Shown here: positions 7,669 to 16,879 of the stretch, piece after piece
How positions within the stretch are numbered: position 1 is the stretch's first letter
Layout: every line of letters begins with the position of its first letter
NCBI GenBank assembly: GCA_016711085.1
Contig: JADJTR010000012.1
Span: 248,001 to 312,000 of the forward strand
DNA from: Phyllobacteriaceae bacterium
Lineage (GTDB): Bacteria > Pseudomonadota > Alphaproteobacteria > Rhizobiales > Rhizobiaceae
DNA: 64,000 nt
Direction of reading: 5' to 3'
Notes under the pieces: model-generated
The model's input: only the letters and a program-made list of their open reading frames with translations
Told to the model about the DNA's origin: nothing
The model's database searches: none
Position numbers and translations under genes: made by a program

Positions 7669-9759
7669 ATGCCCGCATTCGCCTCCCTCGCCGCTCCCCA
7701 AGCCGCCAAACGCCCGGTCAGCGATACACGCCATGGCGTCACCCGCGTCGACGACTATGCCTGGCTGCGCGCCGACAATTGGCAGGAGGTATTCCGCGAT
7801 CCCACCCTGCTCGATCCCGCGATCCGCGCCCATCTCGACGCCGAAAACGCTTATCAGGCGGCGCTGATGGCCGACACGGAAGGCCTGCGCAAAATCCTGT
7901 TCGAGGAGATGAAGGGCCGCATCAAGCAGGACGATTCCACCGTGCCGATGAAAGACGGACCCTTCGCCTATGGCCGCGCCTGGAAGACCGGGGGCGAACA
8001 TCCGCGTTATTTCCGTACGCCACGCGATGGCGGCGCGGAAGAAATCATGATCGACGGCGACAAGGAGTCCGCCGGCAAGGCGTTTTTCCAGATTGGCGGC
8101 GTCGCCCATTCGCCCGACCACCGGCTTCTCGCCTGGTCGGTCGACGACAAGGGATCGGAATATTTCGCCGTCAAGGTGCGCGATCTGGCGACCGGCGCTG
8201 ACAGCGCCGAAACGGTCGGCGAAACCGATGGCGGCGCGGTGTGGGCGGCCGACAATTCAGGCTTTTTCTATACCCGCCTCGACGCCAACCACCGGCCGTC
8301 GAAAGTGTTGTTCCACCGGCTCGGCGACGAACCGGGTCAGGACCGGTTGATCCACGAGGAAGCCGACGCCGGCATGTTCATGTCGGTCGCCGGCGCGCGC
8401 ACCGAGGATTTCATTTTCATTGCCGTGCACGACCACGAGACGACCGAATACCGCATCCTGCCGGCCAACGACCCGACGGCGACGCCCCGCATCGTCGCGC
8501 CGCGCCGTACCGGCGTTGAATATTCCGTCGAGGAAGGCGGGGACGAGTTCTTCATCCTCACCAACGCCGACGACGCCAAGGATTTCAAGATCATGCGCGC
8601 GCCCGTCGGCGATCCGTCGGCGTCGAACTGGTCGGAAGTCGTGGCGCACGAGCCGGGCCGGCTGATCCTCGCGGCGATGGCGTTCGCGCGGTTCCTTGTC
8701 CGCCTCGAACGCAAGGACGGTCTGCCGCGCATCATCGTGCGCGAACGCGCCACCGGCGCGGAGCACCTGATTTCATTCCCGGAAGAAGCCTATTCGCTGA
8801 GCCTGATCGGCTCGGCCGAGTATGACACCGATGTCATCCGCTTCACCTATTCCTCGATGACGACGCCGGCGCAGGTGTTCGATTACGACATGGCGACGCG
8901 CCAGCGCACGCTGCTGAAGACGCAGGAAGTGCCGTCCGGCCACGATCCGGACCGATACGTCACGCGCCGGTTGATGGCGCCGGCCGCCGATGGCGAAACG
9001 GTGCCGGTGTCGATCATCCATCGCCGCGATCTGGCGATGGATGGCTCCGCGCCCTGCCTGCTCTATGGCTACGGCTCCTACGGCATTTCCATTCCGGCCG
9101 GTTTCAACACCAACATCCTGTCGCTGGTCGACCGCGGCTTCGTCTACGCCATCGCGCATATCCGCGGCGGCAAGGACAAGGGCTACGCCTGGTACGAAGC
9201 CGGCAAAAAGGGCCGCAAAACCAACACCTTCACCGATTTCATCGCCGCCGCCCGCCATCTCGTCGCTGAACGCTTCACCGCGCATGACCGCATCGTCGCC
9301 CATGGCGGTTCGGCCGGCGGCATGTTGATGGGCGCTGTCGTCAACATGGCGCCGGACGCGTTCGGCGCGATCATAGCCGAGGTGCCTTTCGTCGACGTGC
9401 TCACCACGATGCTCGACGACACGCTGCCGCTCACCCCGCCCGAATGGCCGGAATGGGGCAATCCGATCGCCTCGAAGGCCGACTACGACGCGATCGCGGC
9501 CTATTCGCCGGTCGATAACGTGAGGGCCCAGCCCTATCCTCCGATCCTGGCGCTCGCCGGCCTGACCGATCCGCGCGTCACCTATTGGGAGCCGGCCAAA
9601 TGGGCGGCGAAACTGCGCGAACTCAAAACCAACGCCAACCCGGTGCTGCTGCGCGTCAACATGGACGCCGGCCATGGCGGCGCGTCGGGACGCTTCGCCC
9701 GGCTGGAGGAGGTCGCCTACGCCTACGCTTTCGCGTTGAAGGCCGTGGCGAAGGCGTGA
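7669..9759 (+). CDS. ptrB: Oligopeptidase B (S9A prolyl-oligopeptidase family)
   Basis: 696 residues, normal for the family. An N-terminal beta-propeller (about 70-400) caps a C-terminal alpha/beta hydrolase. The catalytic triad is visible: Ser548 in HGGSAGGMLMGAV, Asp634 in LAGLTDPRV and His669 in MDAGHGG. The usual GRSAGG is GGSAGG here. Oligopeptidase B cleaves small peptides after basic residues in the cytosol and no signal peptide is present. It stands alone, facing the leftward cytochrome genes. It could also be named a generic S9 peptidase, but the hydrolase half (NMAPDAFGAIIAEVPFVDVL) favours PtrB. Confidence 0.92.
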   Translation: MPAFASLAAPQAAKRPVSDTRHGVTRVDDYAWLRADNWQEVFRDPTLLDPAIRAHLDAENAYQAALMADTEGLRKILFEEMKGRIKQDDSTVPMKDGPFAYGRAWKTGGEHPRYFRTPRDGGAEEIMIDGDKESAGKAFFQIGGVAHSPDHRLLAWSVDDKGSEYFAVKVRDLATGADSAETVGETDGGAVWAADNSGFFYTRLDANHRPSKVLFHRLGDEPGQDRLIHEEADAGMFMSVAGARTEDFIFIAVHDHETTEYRILPANDPTATPRIVAPRRTGVEYSVEEGGDEFFILTNADDAKDFKIMRAPVGDPSASNWSEVVAHEPGRLILAAMAFARFLVRLERKDGLPRIIVRERATGAEHLISFPEEAYSLSLIGSAEYDTDVIRFTYSSMTTPAQVFDYDMATRQRTLLKTQEVPSGHDPDRYVTRRLMAPAADGETVPVSIIHRRDLAMDGSAPCLLYGYGSYGISIPAGFNTNILSLVDRGFVYAIAHIRGGKDKGYAWYEAGKKGRKTNTFTDFIAAARHLVAERFTAHDRIVAHGGSAGGMLMGAVVNMAPDAFGAIIAEVPFVDVLTTMLDDTLPLTPPEWPEWGNPIASKADYDAIAAYSPVDNVRAQPYPPILALAGLTDPRVTYWEPAKWAAKLRELKTNANPVLLRVNMDAGHGGASGRFARLEEVAYAYAFALKAVAKA

Positions 9760-9763
9760 CGGG

Positions 9764-10693
9764 TCATTTCGCCGCCGGATAGCCGTTCGGCATCTTCGGA
9801 ACCGCTTTCAGATAGGCGGCGATCGCCGCGCGGTCGGCGTCGCCCACATGCGCCCAGTTCAGCACCACCTGCGTCATCGTTCCGCCGGCGGAATCGAAGT
9901 CGGGCGTGAAGCCGTCTTTTAGGAACGAGGCGATCTGACCTTCGCTCCACGCATCAATGCCGCCCTCGCCGCCGGTGATGTTGGGGATGATCCCTTTTCC
10001 TTCCGGATTCGGCGCGCCCGCCAGCCATTGGCCCAAATCGGGCCCGCCGAGCGGGTTGCGCGGCGTATGGCATTCGCCGCAATGGCCGGGCCCTTCGACC
10101 AGATACTGGCCGCGTTGGACCGCATCCGGCGCGCCGTCGAAGGCGAGCACCGGTTCCGGCCGGAAAAACAGGAATTTCCAGCCGCCAAGCGTGCGGCGGA
10201 TATTGAAGGGAAACGGCAATTCGTGGTCCGGCGCCACACCCTTCACCGCCGGCAGCGTCTTCATGAAGGCGAAGAGGTCGGCGATGTCGGCGAGCGTCAT
10301 GCGGGCATAGGACGAATAGGGGAAGGCGGGATAATAGTGTTCGCCCTCGGGTGAGACGCCACGTTGCATGGCGTTGGCGAAAGCCGGAAAATCCCACGCC
10401 CCGATCCCGTCTTCGGTGTCCGAAGAAATGTTCGGCGCATGAAAATCGCCGAAAGGCGAGCCGAGTTTCAGGCCGCCGCCAAGCTTCAGCCGATCGGCGT
10501 CCTTCGCGCCCGGCGCGGCATGGCAGGAGGCGCAGCCGCCCTGCCAGAACACCATCTCGCCGCGCGCCATGTCGCCCGTCGGCGCGGAAGCCAGAACCGC
10601 CCCGTCGAGAACGACGGGGCGGGTGACAAGCCAGAACGCCAGACCGCCAAACACGGCTAGAATGGCCGCCGCGACGGCGAGCTTGCGGATCAT
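9764..10693 (-). CDS. Membrane-anchored diheme cytochrome c
   Basis: 309 residues from the ATG at 10693. An N-terminal membrane anchor (IRKLAVAAAILAVFGGLAFWLV) leads to two cytochrome c domains. The heme-binding motifs are CASCH near residue 54 and CGECH near residue 188. Met ligand candidates lie in later loops. It resembles the diheme c-type subunits that carry electrons for periplasmic dehydrogenases, but no dehydrogenase gene is adjacent. It follows a cytochrome c'-like gene by 8 bases, so both are likely in one transcript and act in the periplasm. Its physiological donor is unknown. Confidence 0.88.
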   Translation of the reverse strand: MIRKLAVAAAILAVFGGLAFWLVTRPVVLDGAVLASAPTGDMARGEMVFWQGGCASCHAAPGAKDADRLKLGGGLKLGSPFGDFHAPNISSDTEDGIGAWDFPAFANAMQRGVSPEGEHYYPAFPYSSYARMTLADIADLFAFMKTLPAVKGVAPDHELPFPFNIRRTLGGWKFLFFRPEPVLAFDGAPDAVQRGQYLVEGPGHCGECHTPRNPLGGPDLGQWLAGAPNPEGKGIIPNITGGEGGIDAWSEGQIASFLKDGFTPDFDSAGGTMTQVVLNWAHVGDADRAAIAAYLKAVPKMPNGYPAAK

Positions 10694-10701
10694 GCCAAGG
10701 C

Positions 10702-11139
10702 TCAGCCCTTTTTGATGCGATAGTTTTCGTGACACTCGCCGCAATTGCCGGCAAGCGGGCCGAAAGTGGCCTTGAAGGCTTCGACATCGGCCGGATTGGC
10801 CGTCGCGGCCGCCGCGGCGGCGGCCTTGAACTTGTCCATCCTGGCGGTGAAATCGGCCATGTTCTCCCAGATCTTCGGCGACGCGATCGACTCGCCCGTA
10901 TTGGACCCGGCCGGGAACAGCGCGGCGACATCGATCTTGGCGGCGCCTTCGCCGATCTTGCCGAGCGCGGCGGCGACGGCGGCGGCGTCATAAGCGGCTT
11001 CGCCCTTCACGGTAGGCACCAGCACTTTCATCGCCTCGCCGAAAGATTTCATGATGGCCGTGCGATCGGCATAGGGATCGGCCAGGGTAGCCGTCGAGGT
11101 CAGGGCGAGAAGGGGAAGGGCAAGAAGCAGTTTTTTCAT
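10702..11139 (-). CDS. Class II cytochrome c (cytochrome c'-type)
   Basis: 145 residues with a signal peptide (KKLLLALPLLALTSTATLA). The mature part is a four-helix bundle with the heme motif CGECH close to the C-terminus (GNCGECHENYRIKK), as in class II cytochromes. The start at 11139 is chosen because it begins the signal peptide after a Shine-Dalgarno. It is periplasmic and may handle electrons or nitric oxide. It precedes the diheme cytochrome gene in the same operon. Confidence 0.88.
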   Translation of the reverse strand: MKKLLLALPLLALTSTATLADPYADRTAIMKSFGEAMKVLVPTVKGEAAYDAAAVAAALGKIGEGAAKIDVAALFPAGSNTGESIASPKIWENMADFTARMDKFKAAAAAAATANPADVEAFKATFGPLAGNCGECHENYRIKKG

Positions 11140-11275
11140 GGGATTCTCCTGGGTCGTGACGAATGCCGCCAAGGGCACAATGCACAAACTTAAACCGTTT
11201 GAAGTTCACAGCCGCGTGAACGCCCGCGGTGGAAAAGTCGACACACTGTTCACAACAAAAGGTGGAATAATTTGC

Positions 11276-11300
11276 GCCGCCCCGGCGTTACCGGAGCGGC
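11276..11300 (-). terminator. Hairpin terminator after sodB
   Basis: A 10-bp stem with one mismatch, GCCGCCCCGG / CCGGAGCGGC, and a 5-base loop. It lies just beyond the sodB stop and is followed on the minus strand by AT-rich sequence. Confidence 0.5.
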
Positions 11301-11315
11301 GGGCAATCATTCCAG

Positions 11316-11915
11316 TCAGACGGCGGCGGCGTGCATTTCGGCGACGTAGTCCCAGTTGACGAGATTGTCGACAAAGGCTTCGAGGTACTTCTGCCGCAAA
11401 TTGCGGTAGTCGATGTAGTAGGAATGCTCCCAGACATCGACGCCGAGAATCGGCTTGGCGCCGTGCACCAGCGGGTTCTCGCCGTTCGGCGTCTTCATCA
11501 CGGCGAGCTTGCCGTCCTTGACCGCCAGCCAGGCCCAGCCGGAACCGAATTGCGTCATGCCGGCCTGGATGAAATCGGCGCGGAATTTGTCGTAGCCGCC
11601 CAGATCGGCGTCGACCGCCTTCTGGATTGCGCCGGGCAGCTTGGTTCCGCCGCCGCCCTTCTTCATCCAGTTCCAGAAATGGAGATGGTTGTAATGCTGG
11701 CCGGCGTTGTTGAAGAGGCCGGCGTGCTTGCCGAAGGACTGCTTGACGATGTCCTCCAGCGACAGTCCGTCCATGCCGGCTTCGGCGGCGAACTTGGCGC
11801 CATTGTCGACATAGGCCTTGTGGTGCTTGTCGTGATGAAACTCCAGCGTCTCGCGCGACATGAACGGCGCCAGCGCCTCGTAGTCGTAGGGAAGGGCGGG
11901 AAGTTCGAAAGCCAT
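11316..11915 (-). CDS. sodB: Superoxide dismutase [Fe/Mn]
   Basis: 199 residues from MAFELPALPYDYEALAPFM. It converts superoxide to hydrogen peroxide and oxygen in the cytoplasm. The metal ligands are visible: His27 (FHHDKHHKAYV), His77 (YNHLHFWNWM), and Asp and His in VDVWEHSYYIDY. The GLFNNAGQHYNHLHFW region is closer to Fe-type enzymes, though metal choice cannot be settled from sequence. The ATG at 11915 is chosen over the one at 11933 because the family begins MAFELP. Single-gene unit with its own terminator. Confidence 0.95.
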   Translation of the reverse strand: MAFELPALPYDYEALAPFMSRETLEFHHDKHHKAYVDNGAKFAAEAGMDGLSLEDIVKQSFGKHAGLFNNAGQHYNHLHFWNWMKKGGGGTKLPGAIQKAVDADLGGYDKFRADFIQAGMTQFGSGWAWLAVKDGKLAVMKTPNGENPLVHGAKPILGVDVWEHSYYIDYRNLRQKYLEAFVDNLVNWDYVAEMHAAAV

Positions 11916-12005
11916 GGAAAGTCTCCCTCTCAATGCCGCGCCTTTGGCGCGTGTTCACCCTGTAAATAGGCAGTCGGCGCGCATCCGCAACCGTTTTTCG
12001 CCGTT

Positions 12006-12872
12006 TCAGGAATGGGCCCAGTCCCAGTAAAGTTCACGCGCCTTACGCGCCACCGGTCCGGCCTGCAATTCGCGATCCTCGATTCTCGTCACCGGGACGA
12101 CCTTTGAATGGTTGCCGGTCGAGAAAATCTCGTCGGCCGCCATGAAATCCTTCACCGAAAGCGCCTTTTCGACCGTTTTGACCCCGGCTTCGGCCAGCAG
12201 GCCGATGGTGCGCGACCGCGTGATGCCGGTGAGAAACGTGCCGTTCGGCGCCGGCGTGAAGGCGACGCCGTCGCGGACCAGGAAAATGTTCGACGAGCCG
12301 GTCTCGGCGACATTGCCGAGCATGTCGAGGACCAGCGCGTTGTCGAACCCTCGCGAGCGCGCCTCGAGGATGGCGCGGGCATTGTTCGGATAAAGGCAGC
12401 CCGCCTTGGCGTCGGTCGGCATGGTCTCGAATGACGGGCGGCGGAATGGCGACACGGTCACGGAGAAACCGGCCGACGGGATCATCGGCGCCTCGTAGAG
12501 GCTCAGGCAGAACCGGGTCGATTCAGGGTCCGACGGCACGCCCATATAGCCGCCATGCTCGGCCCAATACATCGGGCGGATATAGACAGCCGTCTGGCCA
12601 TCGAATTTCTTCAGTCCATCGCGCGCCAGTCCTTCGATCACATCCGCCGCCATCGTCGGCTTCAGGCCGAGCGCGGTCGCCGATGCGTTGACGCGGGCGC
12701 AATGGCGGTCGAGGTCGGGGGCGACATTCTCGAACCAGCGCGCGCCATCGAACACGGTCGAGGCGAGCCACATGGCGTGGCTGCGCGGGCCGATCAGCGG
12801 CGGATTGCCTTCCAGCCAGTCGCCCTCGACGTATGTCCAGGTTTTGGTTTGCGCCTGCGTATTCACGGCCAT
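12006..12872 (-). CDS. Branched-chain amino acid aminotransferase-type (class IV, PLP)
   Basis: 288 residues, a fold-type IV PLP enzyme. The catalytic Lys156 lies in PTDAKAGCLYPNN, and the cofactor phosphate region is GNVAETGSSNIFLV with FLTGITRSRTI. The start segment (WTYVEGDWLEGNPPLIGPRS) and HGGYMGV loop match the alphaproteobacterial branched-chain aminotransferase group. It would exchange amino groups between leucine, isoleucine or valine and 2-oxoglutarate. A D-amino acid transaminase or aminodeoxychorismate lyase of the same fold is a less likely alternative. The ATG at 12872 is chosen because upstream sequence to 12944 is not family-like. Confidence 0.85.
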   Translation of the reverse strand: MAVNTQAQTKTWTYVEGDWLEGNPPLIGPRSHAMWLASTVFDGARWFENVAPDLDRHCARVNASATALGLKPTMAADVIEGLARDGLKKFDGQTAVYIRPMYWAEHGGYMGVPSDPESTRFCLSLYEAPMIPSAGFSVTVSPFRRPSFETMPTDAKAGCLYPNNARAILEARSRGFDNALVLDMLGNVAETGSSNIFLVRDGVAFTPAPNGTFLTGITRSRTIGLLAEAGVKTVEKALSVKDFMAADEIFSTGNHSKVVPVTRIEDRELQAGPVARKARELYWDWAHS

Positions 12873-13015
12873 GATGTATGCTCCGGATTCGGTTGTCGCA
12901 GGCAACGCCGTTTGCGCTTTGCCGTCAACGCCGAATGGCGACATAAGCGCGCCGGGAACCGTCTTTGCTTGACGACGGCGCGGCTGGCCGTATCAAGAGG
13001 GCTGGGGAACCCGCC

Positions 13016-13678
13016 ATGCGCCACGCCGCCTATGTTTTCGACGCCTATGGCACGTTGTTCGACGTGCACGCCGCCGTGCGCCGCAATGCCGAGGCCGTCG
13101 GGCCGGACGGACCGGCGCTTTCCGACATGTGGCGGGCCAAGCAGCTCGAATATTCCTGGGTTCGGTCGCTCGCTGGCGCCTATCTCGATTTCTGGGAACT
13201 GACCAAACTGGCGCTCGACCACGCCTTCGCCCGCTTTCCCGACGCCGATCCGGCGCTGAAACCCCGCCTGCTTGACGCCTATTGGGCCTGCGACTCGTTC
13301 CCCGAAGTCCCGGCCGTGCTGCGGCGGCTGAAAGCAGACGGCGCGCGCATCGCCATCCTGTCGAACGGTTCGCCGGACATGCTCGAATCGGCGATCCGCA
13401 CCGCCGTCATCGCCGATGTCGTCGACGAGGTGTTCTCGGTCGACGCCATCCGCCGTTACAAGACCGATCCGAACGTCTACGATATGGTGGCGACCAAGTG
13501 GCGGCTGTTCCCGTCGGCCATCTCGTTCCAGTCGTCAAACCGCTGGGACGTGGCGGGCGCGAAGAAATTCGGCTGTCGCACCGTGTGGATCAACCGTTCC
13601 GGCCTGCCCGACGAATATGCCGACCTGCCGGCCGACGCGGTCCTGCCCAATCTCGAAGGCCTTCCGGCGATCGCCTGA
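13016..13678 (+). CDS. Haloacid dehalogenase type II
   Basis: 220 residues, HAD superfamily. Motif I is FDAYGTLFD with nucleophile Asp9, motif II is LSNGSPDML, and motif III is YKTDPNVYDMV. The closing motif is SSNRWDVAGAKKFGCRTVWIN, where canonical (S)-2-haloacid dehalogenases have SSNAWDATGA. The family hydrolyses 2-haloalkanoic acids to 2-hydroxy acids, though natural substrates may be other small acids. The ATG at 13016 begins directly before the first strand. It is convergent with the following herA-like gene. Confidence 0.88.
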   Translation: MRHAAYVFDAYGTLFDVHAAVRRNAEAVGPDGPALSDMWRAKQLEYSWVRSLAGAYLDFWELTKLALDHAFARFPDADPALKPRLLDAYWACDSFPEVPAVLRRLKADGARIAILSNGSPDMLESAIRTAVIADVVDEVFSVDAIRRYKTDPNVYDMVATKWRLFPSAISFQSSNRWDVAGAKKFGCRTVWINRSGLPDEYADLPADAVLPNLEGLPAIA

Positions 13679-13745
13679 GCGGCGGCTTTTGCAACAGCTA
13701 CGGCGAAAAAGCCGCCGAACTGTTAGGCGCGTTGATTTTGTTGCT

Positions 13746-15272
13746 TTATCTGCGCGTCAAACTGCCGAGTATCCCGCGCACGATGGCGCGGCCGAGCGAG
13801 GACGAGACCGAGCGGGCGACCGATTTCATCGCCGCCTCGGCGACGCTTTCGCGCCTGCGCGAACCGCCGCCGCCGCCAAGCACCGTGTCCATCCAACCGC
13901 CGCCGGACTGCTGCTCTTCCTTGGCGACTACCTCTTCATGCTTCGCCTTTTCGGCGGCCGCCCGCATTTCGGAGGCGCGCTTTTGCAGGATTTCGTAGGC
14001 CGATTCGCGATCGAGCGGCTTGTCGTACTGGCCGGCGACCGGGCTTGTCGCCATGATGCGACGGCGTTCGTCCGGCGTTATGACGCCCATGCGGCCAGCC
14101 GGCGGACGCATGAGCGTGCGTTGCACCATGCCGGGGATGCCCTTTTCCTCCAGCGTCGACACCAGCGCTTCGCCGGTGCCGAGTTGGGTGATCGCCTGGT
14201 AGCAATCGAAATCCGGATTGGGCCGGAACGTGTCGGCGGCGGTGCGCACCGCCTTCTGTTCGCGCGGCGTATAGACGCGCAATGCATGCTGGAGGCGGTT
14301 GCCGAGCTGGGCCAGCACCGTCTCCGGCACGTCGAGCGGGTTCTGGGTGACGAAATAGACGCCGACTCCCTTGGAGCGGATCAGGCGCACGACCTGTTCG
14401 ACGCGATCGACGAGCGCGCGCGGCGCCTCGTCGAAGAGCAAATGCGCCTCGTCGAAAAAGAACACCAGACGCGGCTTTTCGGGGTCGCCGATTTCGGGAA
14501 GCTCCTCGAACAGTTCCGACAGCAGCCACAACAGGAAGGTGGCGTAAAGGCGCGGGTTCATCATCAGCCGGTCGGCGGCGAGGATGTTGATAGCGCCACG
14601 ACCGTCGGGGGTCGTGCGCATGATATCGGCGATGCGCAGCGCCGGCTCGCCGAAGAAATGCGCGCCGCCCTGCTGCTCAAGCACCAGCAACGAACGTTGA
14701 ATCGCGCCGACCGATTCGCGACTGACATTGCCGTAGCGCGACTGCAACTCCTTCGACCGCTCGCCGACGGCGTTGAGCAGCGCCTGCAAATCCTTCAGAT
14801 CGAGAACCAAAAGCCCTTCCTCATCGGCGAGGCGGAAGGCGATGTTGAGCACGCCTTCCTGCGCTTCCGACAAATTCATCAGGCGAGACAGCAGCAGCGG
14901 GCCCATCTCCGAAACGGTGGCGCGGATCGGATGACCCTGTTCGCCGAACAGGTCCCAGAACACCGCCGGAAACTGCTGGAATTCATAAGGGCTGAGCCGG
15001 ATCGCGTCGGCGCGCTTCTGCAGGAAATCCTTCGGCTCGCCCATCATCGACAGTCCGGAAAGATCGCCCTTGATGTCGGCGGCGAACACCGGAACGCCGG
15101 CGTTGGAGAAGCCTTCGGCCAGCACCTGGAGGGTCACCGTCTTGCCGGTGCCGGTGGCGCCGGTGACCAGACCGTGGCGATTGCCGTATTTGAGCAGCAA
15201 CTGTTCGGCGCGCTGAAAAGAGTCATCGGGCTTGCGGCTCGCGCCGAGGAAAATCGAGGCGGTGTCGGTCAT
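13746..15272 (-). CDS. HerA-like ATPase (DUF853)
   Basis: 508 residues from the ATG at 15272. Walker A is GATGTGKT (38-45) and Walker B is RLVFFFDEAHLLFDEA. The family hallmarks KGDLSGLSMMGEPKDF and VYFVTQNPLDVPETVLAQLG are present. This is the bacterial DUF853 branch of the HerA/FtsK helicase clan. No partner nuclease (NurA) is nearby, and its role is unknown. The C-terminal ~80 residues are charged and contain a Gly stretch (VLGGGGGSRRR) before a helical tail. Transcribed divergently from mutA. Confidence 0.88.
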   Translation of the reverse strand: MTDTASIFLGASRKPDDSFQRAEQLLLKYGNRHGLVTGATGTGKTVTLQVLAEGFSNAGVPVFAADIKGDLSGLSMMGEPKDFLQKRADAIRLSPYEFQQFPAVFWDLFGEQGHPIRATVSEMGPLLLSRLMNLSEAQEGVLNIAFRLADEEGLLVLDLKDLQALLNAVGERSKELQSRYGNVSRESVGAIQRSLLVLEQQGGAHFFGEPALRIADIMRTTPDGRGAINILAADRLMMNPRLYATFLLWLLSELFEELPEIGDPEKPRLVFFFDEAHLLFDEAPRALVDRVEQVVRLIRSKGVGVYFVTQNPLDVPETVLAQLGNRLQHALRVYTPREQKAVRTAADTFRPNPDFDCYQAITQLGTGEALVSTLEEKGIPGMVQRTLMRPPAGRMGVITPDERRRIMATSPVAGQYDKPLDRESAYEILQKRASEMRAAAEKAKHEEVVAKEEQQSGGGWMDTVLGGGGGSRRRESVAEAAMKSVARSVSSSLGRAIVRGILGSLTRR

Positions 15273-15442
15273 GGTCGCAAAGGCTCCGGAAAAAGCGGTC
15301 GGACGGGCGGACCCGATATAATCGGTCGTCGCGCCCGCCACAATGGAAAGTCGCGCCGATTGAATTCTCGTCGCCCCTTTCGTTGCATTGCGGCTGCGCT
15401 TGCTGTGCCATAATGAAAAGTGAAACTGAACGGGACGAAGGC

Positions 15443-16879
15443 ATGGATCCGGCAACGCTGTTGGAGTTGGATTTCGGCGACCAGGGCGTCGCGCATTGGC
15501 GCGCCGCCGCAACGAAGGCGCTCAAGGGCGCCGGGATCGAGACGCTGGCGTCGCATGCGCCCGACGGGTTCGCCTACGGTCCGTTGCACGAACGAAAGAG
15601 CGACATCGTTCACCTCGCCCGCGCCGGGACATCCCGATCGTGGACCATCGTCGCCCGCATCGACGATCCCGATATCGGACGCGCCGCGCAACAGGCGCGT
15701 GAGGAAATCGAAAATGGCGCCACCGGCCTGGCGCTGGTGTTCGAAGGCGCGGGCAACGCTTTCGGATTCGGCCTGCCCGGCAATCCGCACGCGCTCGGCA
15801 CGGTGCTCTCGGCCATCGAACTTTCGGGCGTGCAAATCCGCATCGATTCGCACCCGTCCAGCCGCGCCTCGGTCGAATGGCTCATCGCCTATCTCGCCGG
15901 CCGACGCGCCGACCCGGCGCGCCTCGATTTCGCGCTCGGCATCGACCCTGCCACCGTTTTCGCCGCGACCGGGCGCTTGCGCATGTCGATCGAGGCGCTC
16001 GAGGAATCGATGCCGCAATCGTTGTCGCACCTGTTCGCGCTCGGCGTGCCGGGCGTCCTGTTCGAGGCCGACGGGCGCATCTGTCACAATGCCGGGGCGA
16101 CGGCCGGACAGGAGCTCGGCGCGGCGCTCGCCGGAGCGGTGGCGCATTTGCGCATGTTCGAAAAGGCGCGCCAGCCGCTCATCTACGCCGCGCCGCATAT
16201 CGGATTTGCGTTGTCCGCCGACCACGACCTGTTCATGTCGGCGGCGAAAATCCGGGCGATGCGCCTCCTGTGGACGCGGGTTCAGGAAACGTGCGGCTTC
16301 ACGCCCGGCCAGGCGCGCATCCACGTCGAAACGTCGATGCGGATGATGACGGCGAAGGACGCAGAAACCAACATGCTGCGCGCCACTATCGCCGCCTTCG
16401 CCGCGGCCATCGGCGGAGCCGATTCGCTATCGGTGCTGCCCTATAGCGCCGCCGCCGGACTTGCCGGCCCGTTTGCCCGTCGCATCGCGCGCAACACGCA
16501 ATTGGTGCTGGCGAATGAAACCGGCATCGACCGCGTCGCCGACCCCGCCGCCGGATCGGGAGGCATCGAGGCGTTGACCGAGCGCTTGTGCGAAGCCGGC
16601 TGGCGCGAATTCCAGGCGATCGGCAAAGAGGGCGGACTGCTCGCCTCGCTGAAATCCGGCGCGATTCAGCAACGGGTCAAGACGGCGGCGGCGGAACGCG
16701 CCCGGCGTTTTGCTTCCGGGCAGGAAACCATCATCGGCGTCAGCAAATTCGCGTCGGCGACGCAACGCCCGCTCGATCTCATCAACGCGCCGGCGATGCC
16801 TCTGCCGACCGATGGCACGGTGCATGGCGAGCGCATGGCTGCGGTGCGAGACGAAATGGCGTTCGGAGGGGCGGCATGA
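15443..16879 (+). CDS. mutA: Methylmalonyl-CoA mutase small (beta) subunit
   Basis: 478 residues. The sequence has the methylmalonyl-CoA mutase substrate-binding barrel (YAAPHIGFALSADHDLFMSA and ARRIARNTQLVLANETGI) but lacks a C-terminal DxHxxG cobalamin motif. That matches the non-catalytic subunit of the alpha-beta enzyme. The gene ends in an ATGA overlap with the large subunit (16876-16879), giving translational coupling. The ATG at 15443 is chosen because MDPATLLELDF fits the family start; an upstream in-frame ATG is at 15413. The pathway is propionyl-CoA to succinyl-CoA. Confidence 0.92.
   Translation: MDPATLLELDFGDQGVAHWRAAATKALKGAGIETLASHAPDGFAYGPLHERKSDIVHLARAGTSRSWTIVARIDDPDIGRAAQQAREEIENGATGLALVFEGAGNAFGFGLPGNPHALGTVLSAIELSGVQIRIDSHPSSRASVEWLIAYLAGRRADPARLDFALGIDPATVFAATGRLRMSIEALEESMPQSLSHLFALGVPGVLFEADGRICHNAGATAGQELGAALAGAVAHLRMFEKARQPLIYAAPHIGFALSADHDLFMSAAKIRAMRLLWTRVQETCGFTPGQARIHVETSMRMMTAKDAETNMLRATIAAFAAAIGGADSLSVLPYSAAAGLAGPFARRIARNTQLVLANETGIDRVADPAAGSGGIEALTERLCEAGWREFQAIGKEGGLLASLKSGAIQQRVKTAAAERARRFASGQETIIGVSKFASATQRPLDLINAPAMPLPTDGTVHGERMAAVRDEMAFGGAA

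Noticed and set aside
15269..16324. Long open frame antisense to mutA
   Set aside because: The sense frame is an unmistakable mutase subunit and the antisense product has shadow-like composition.
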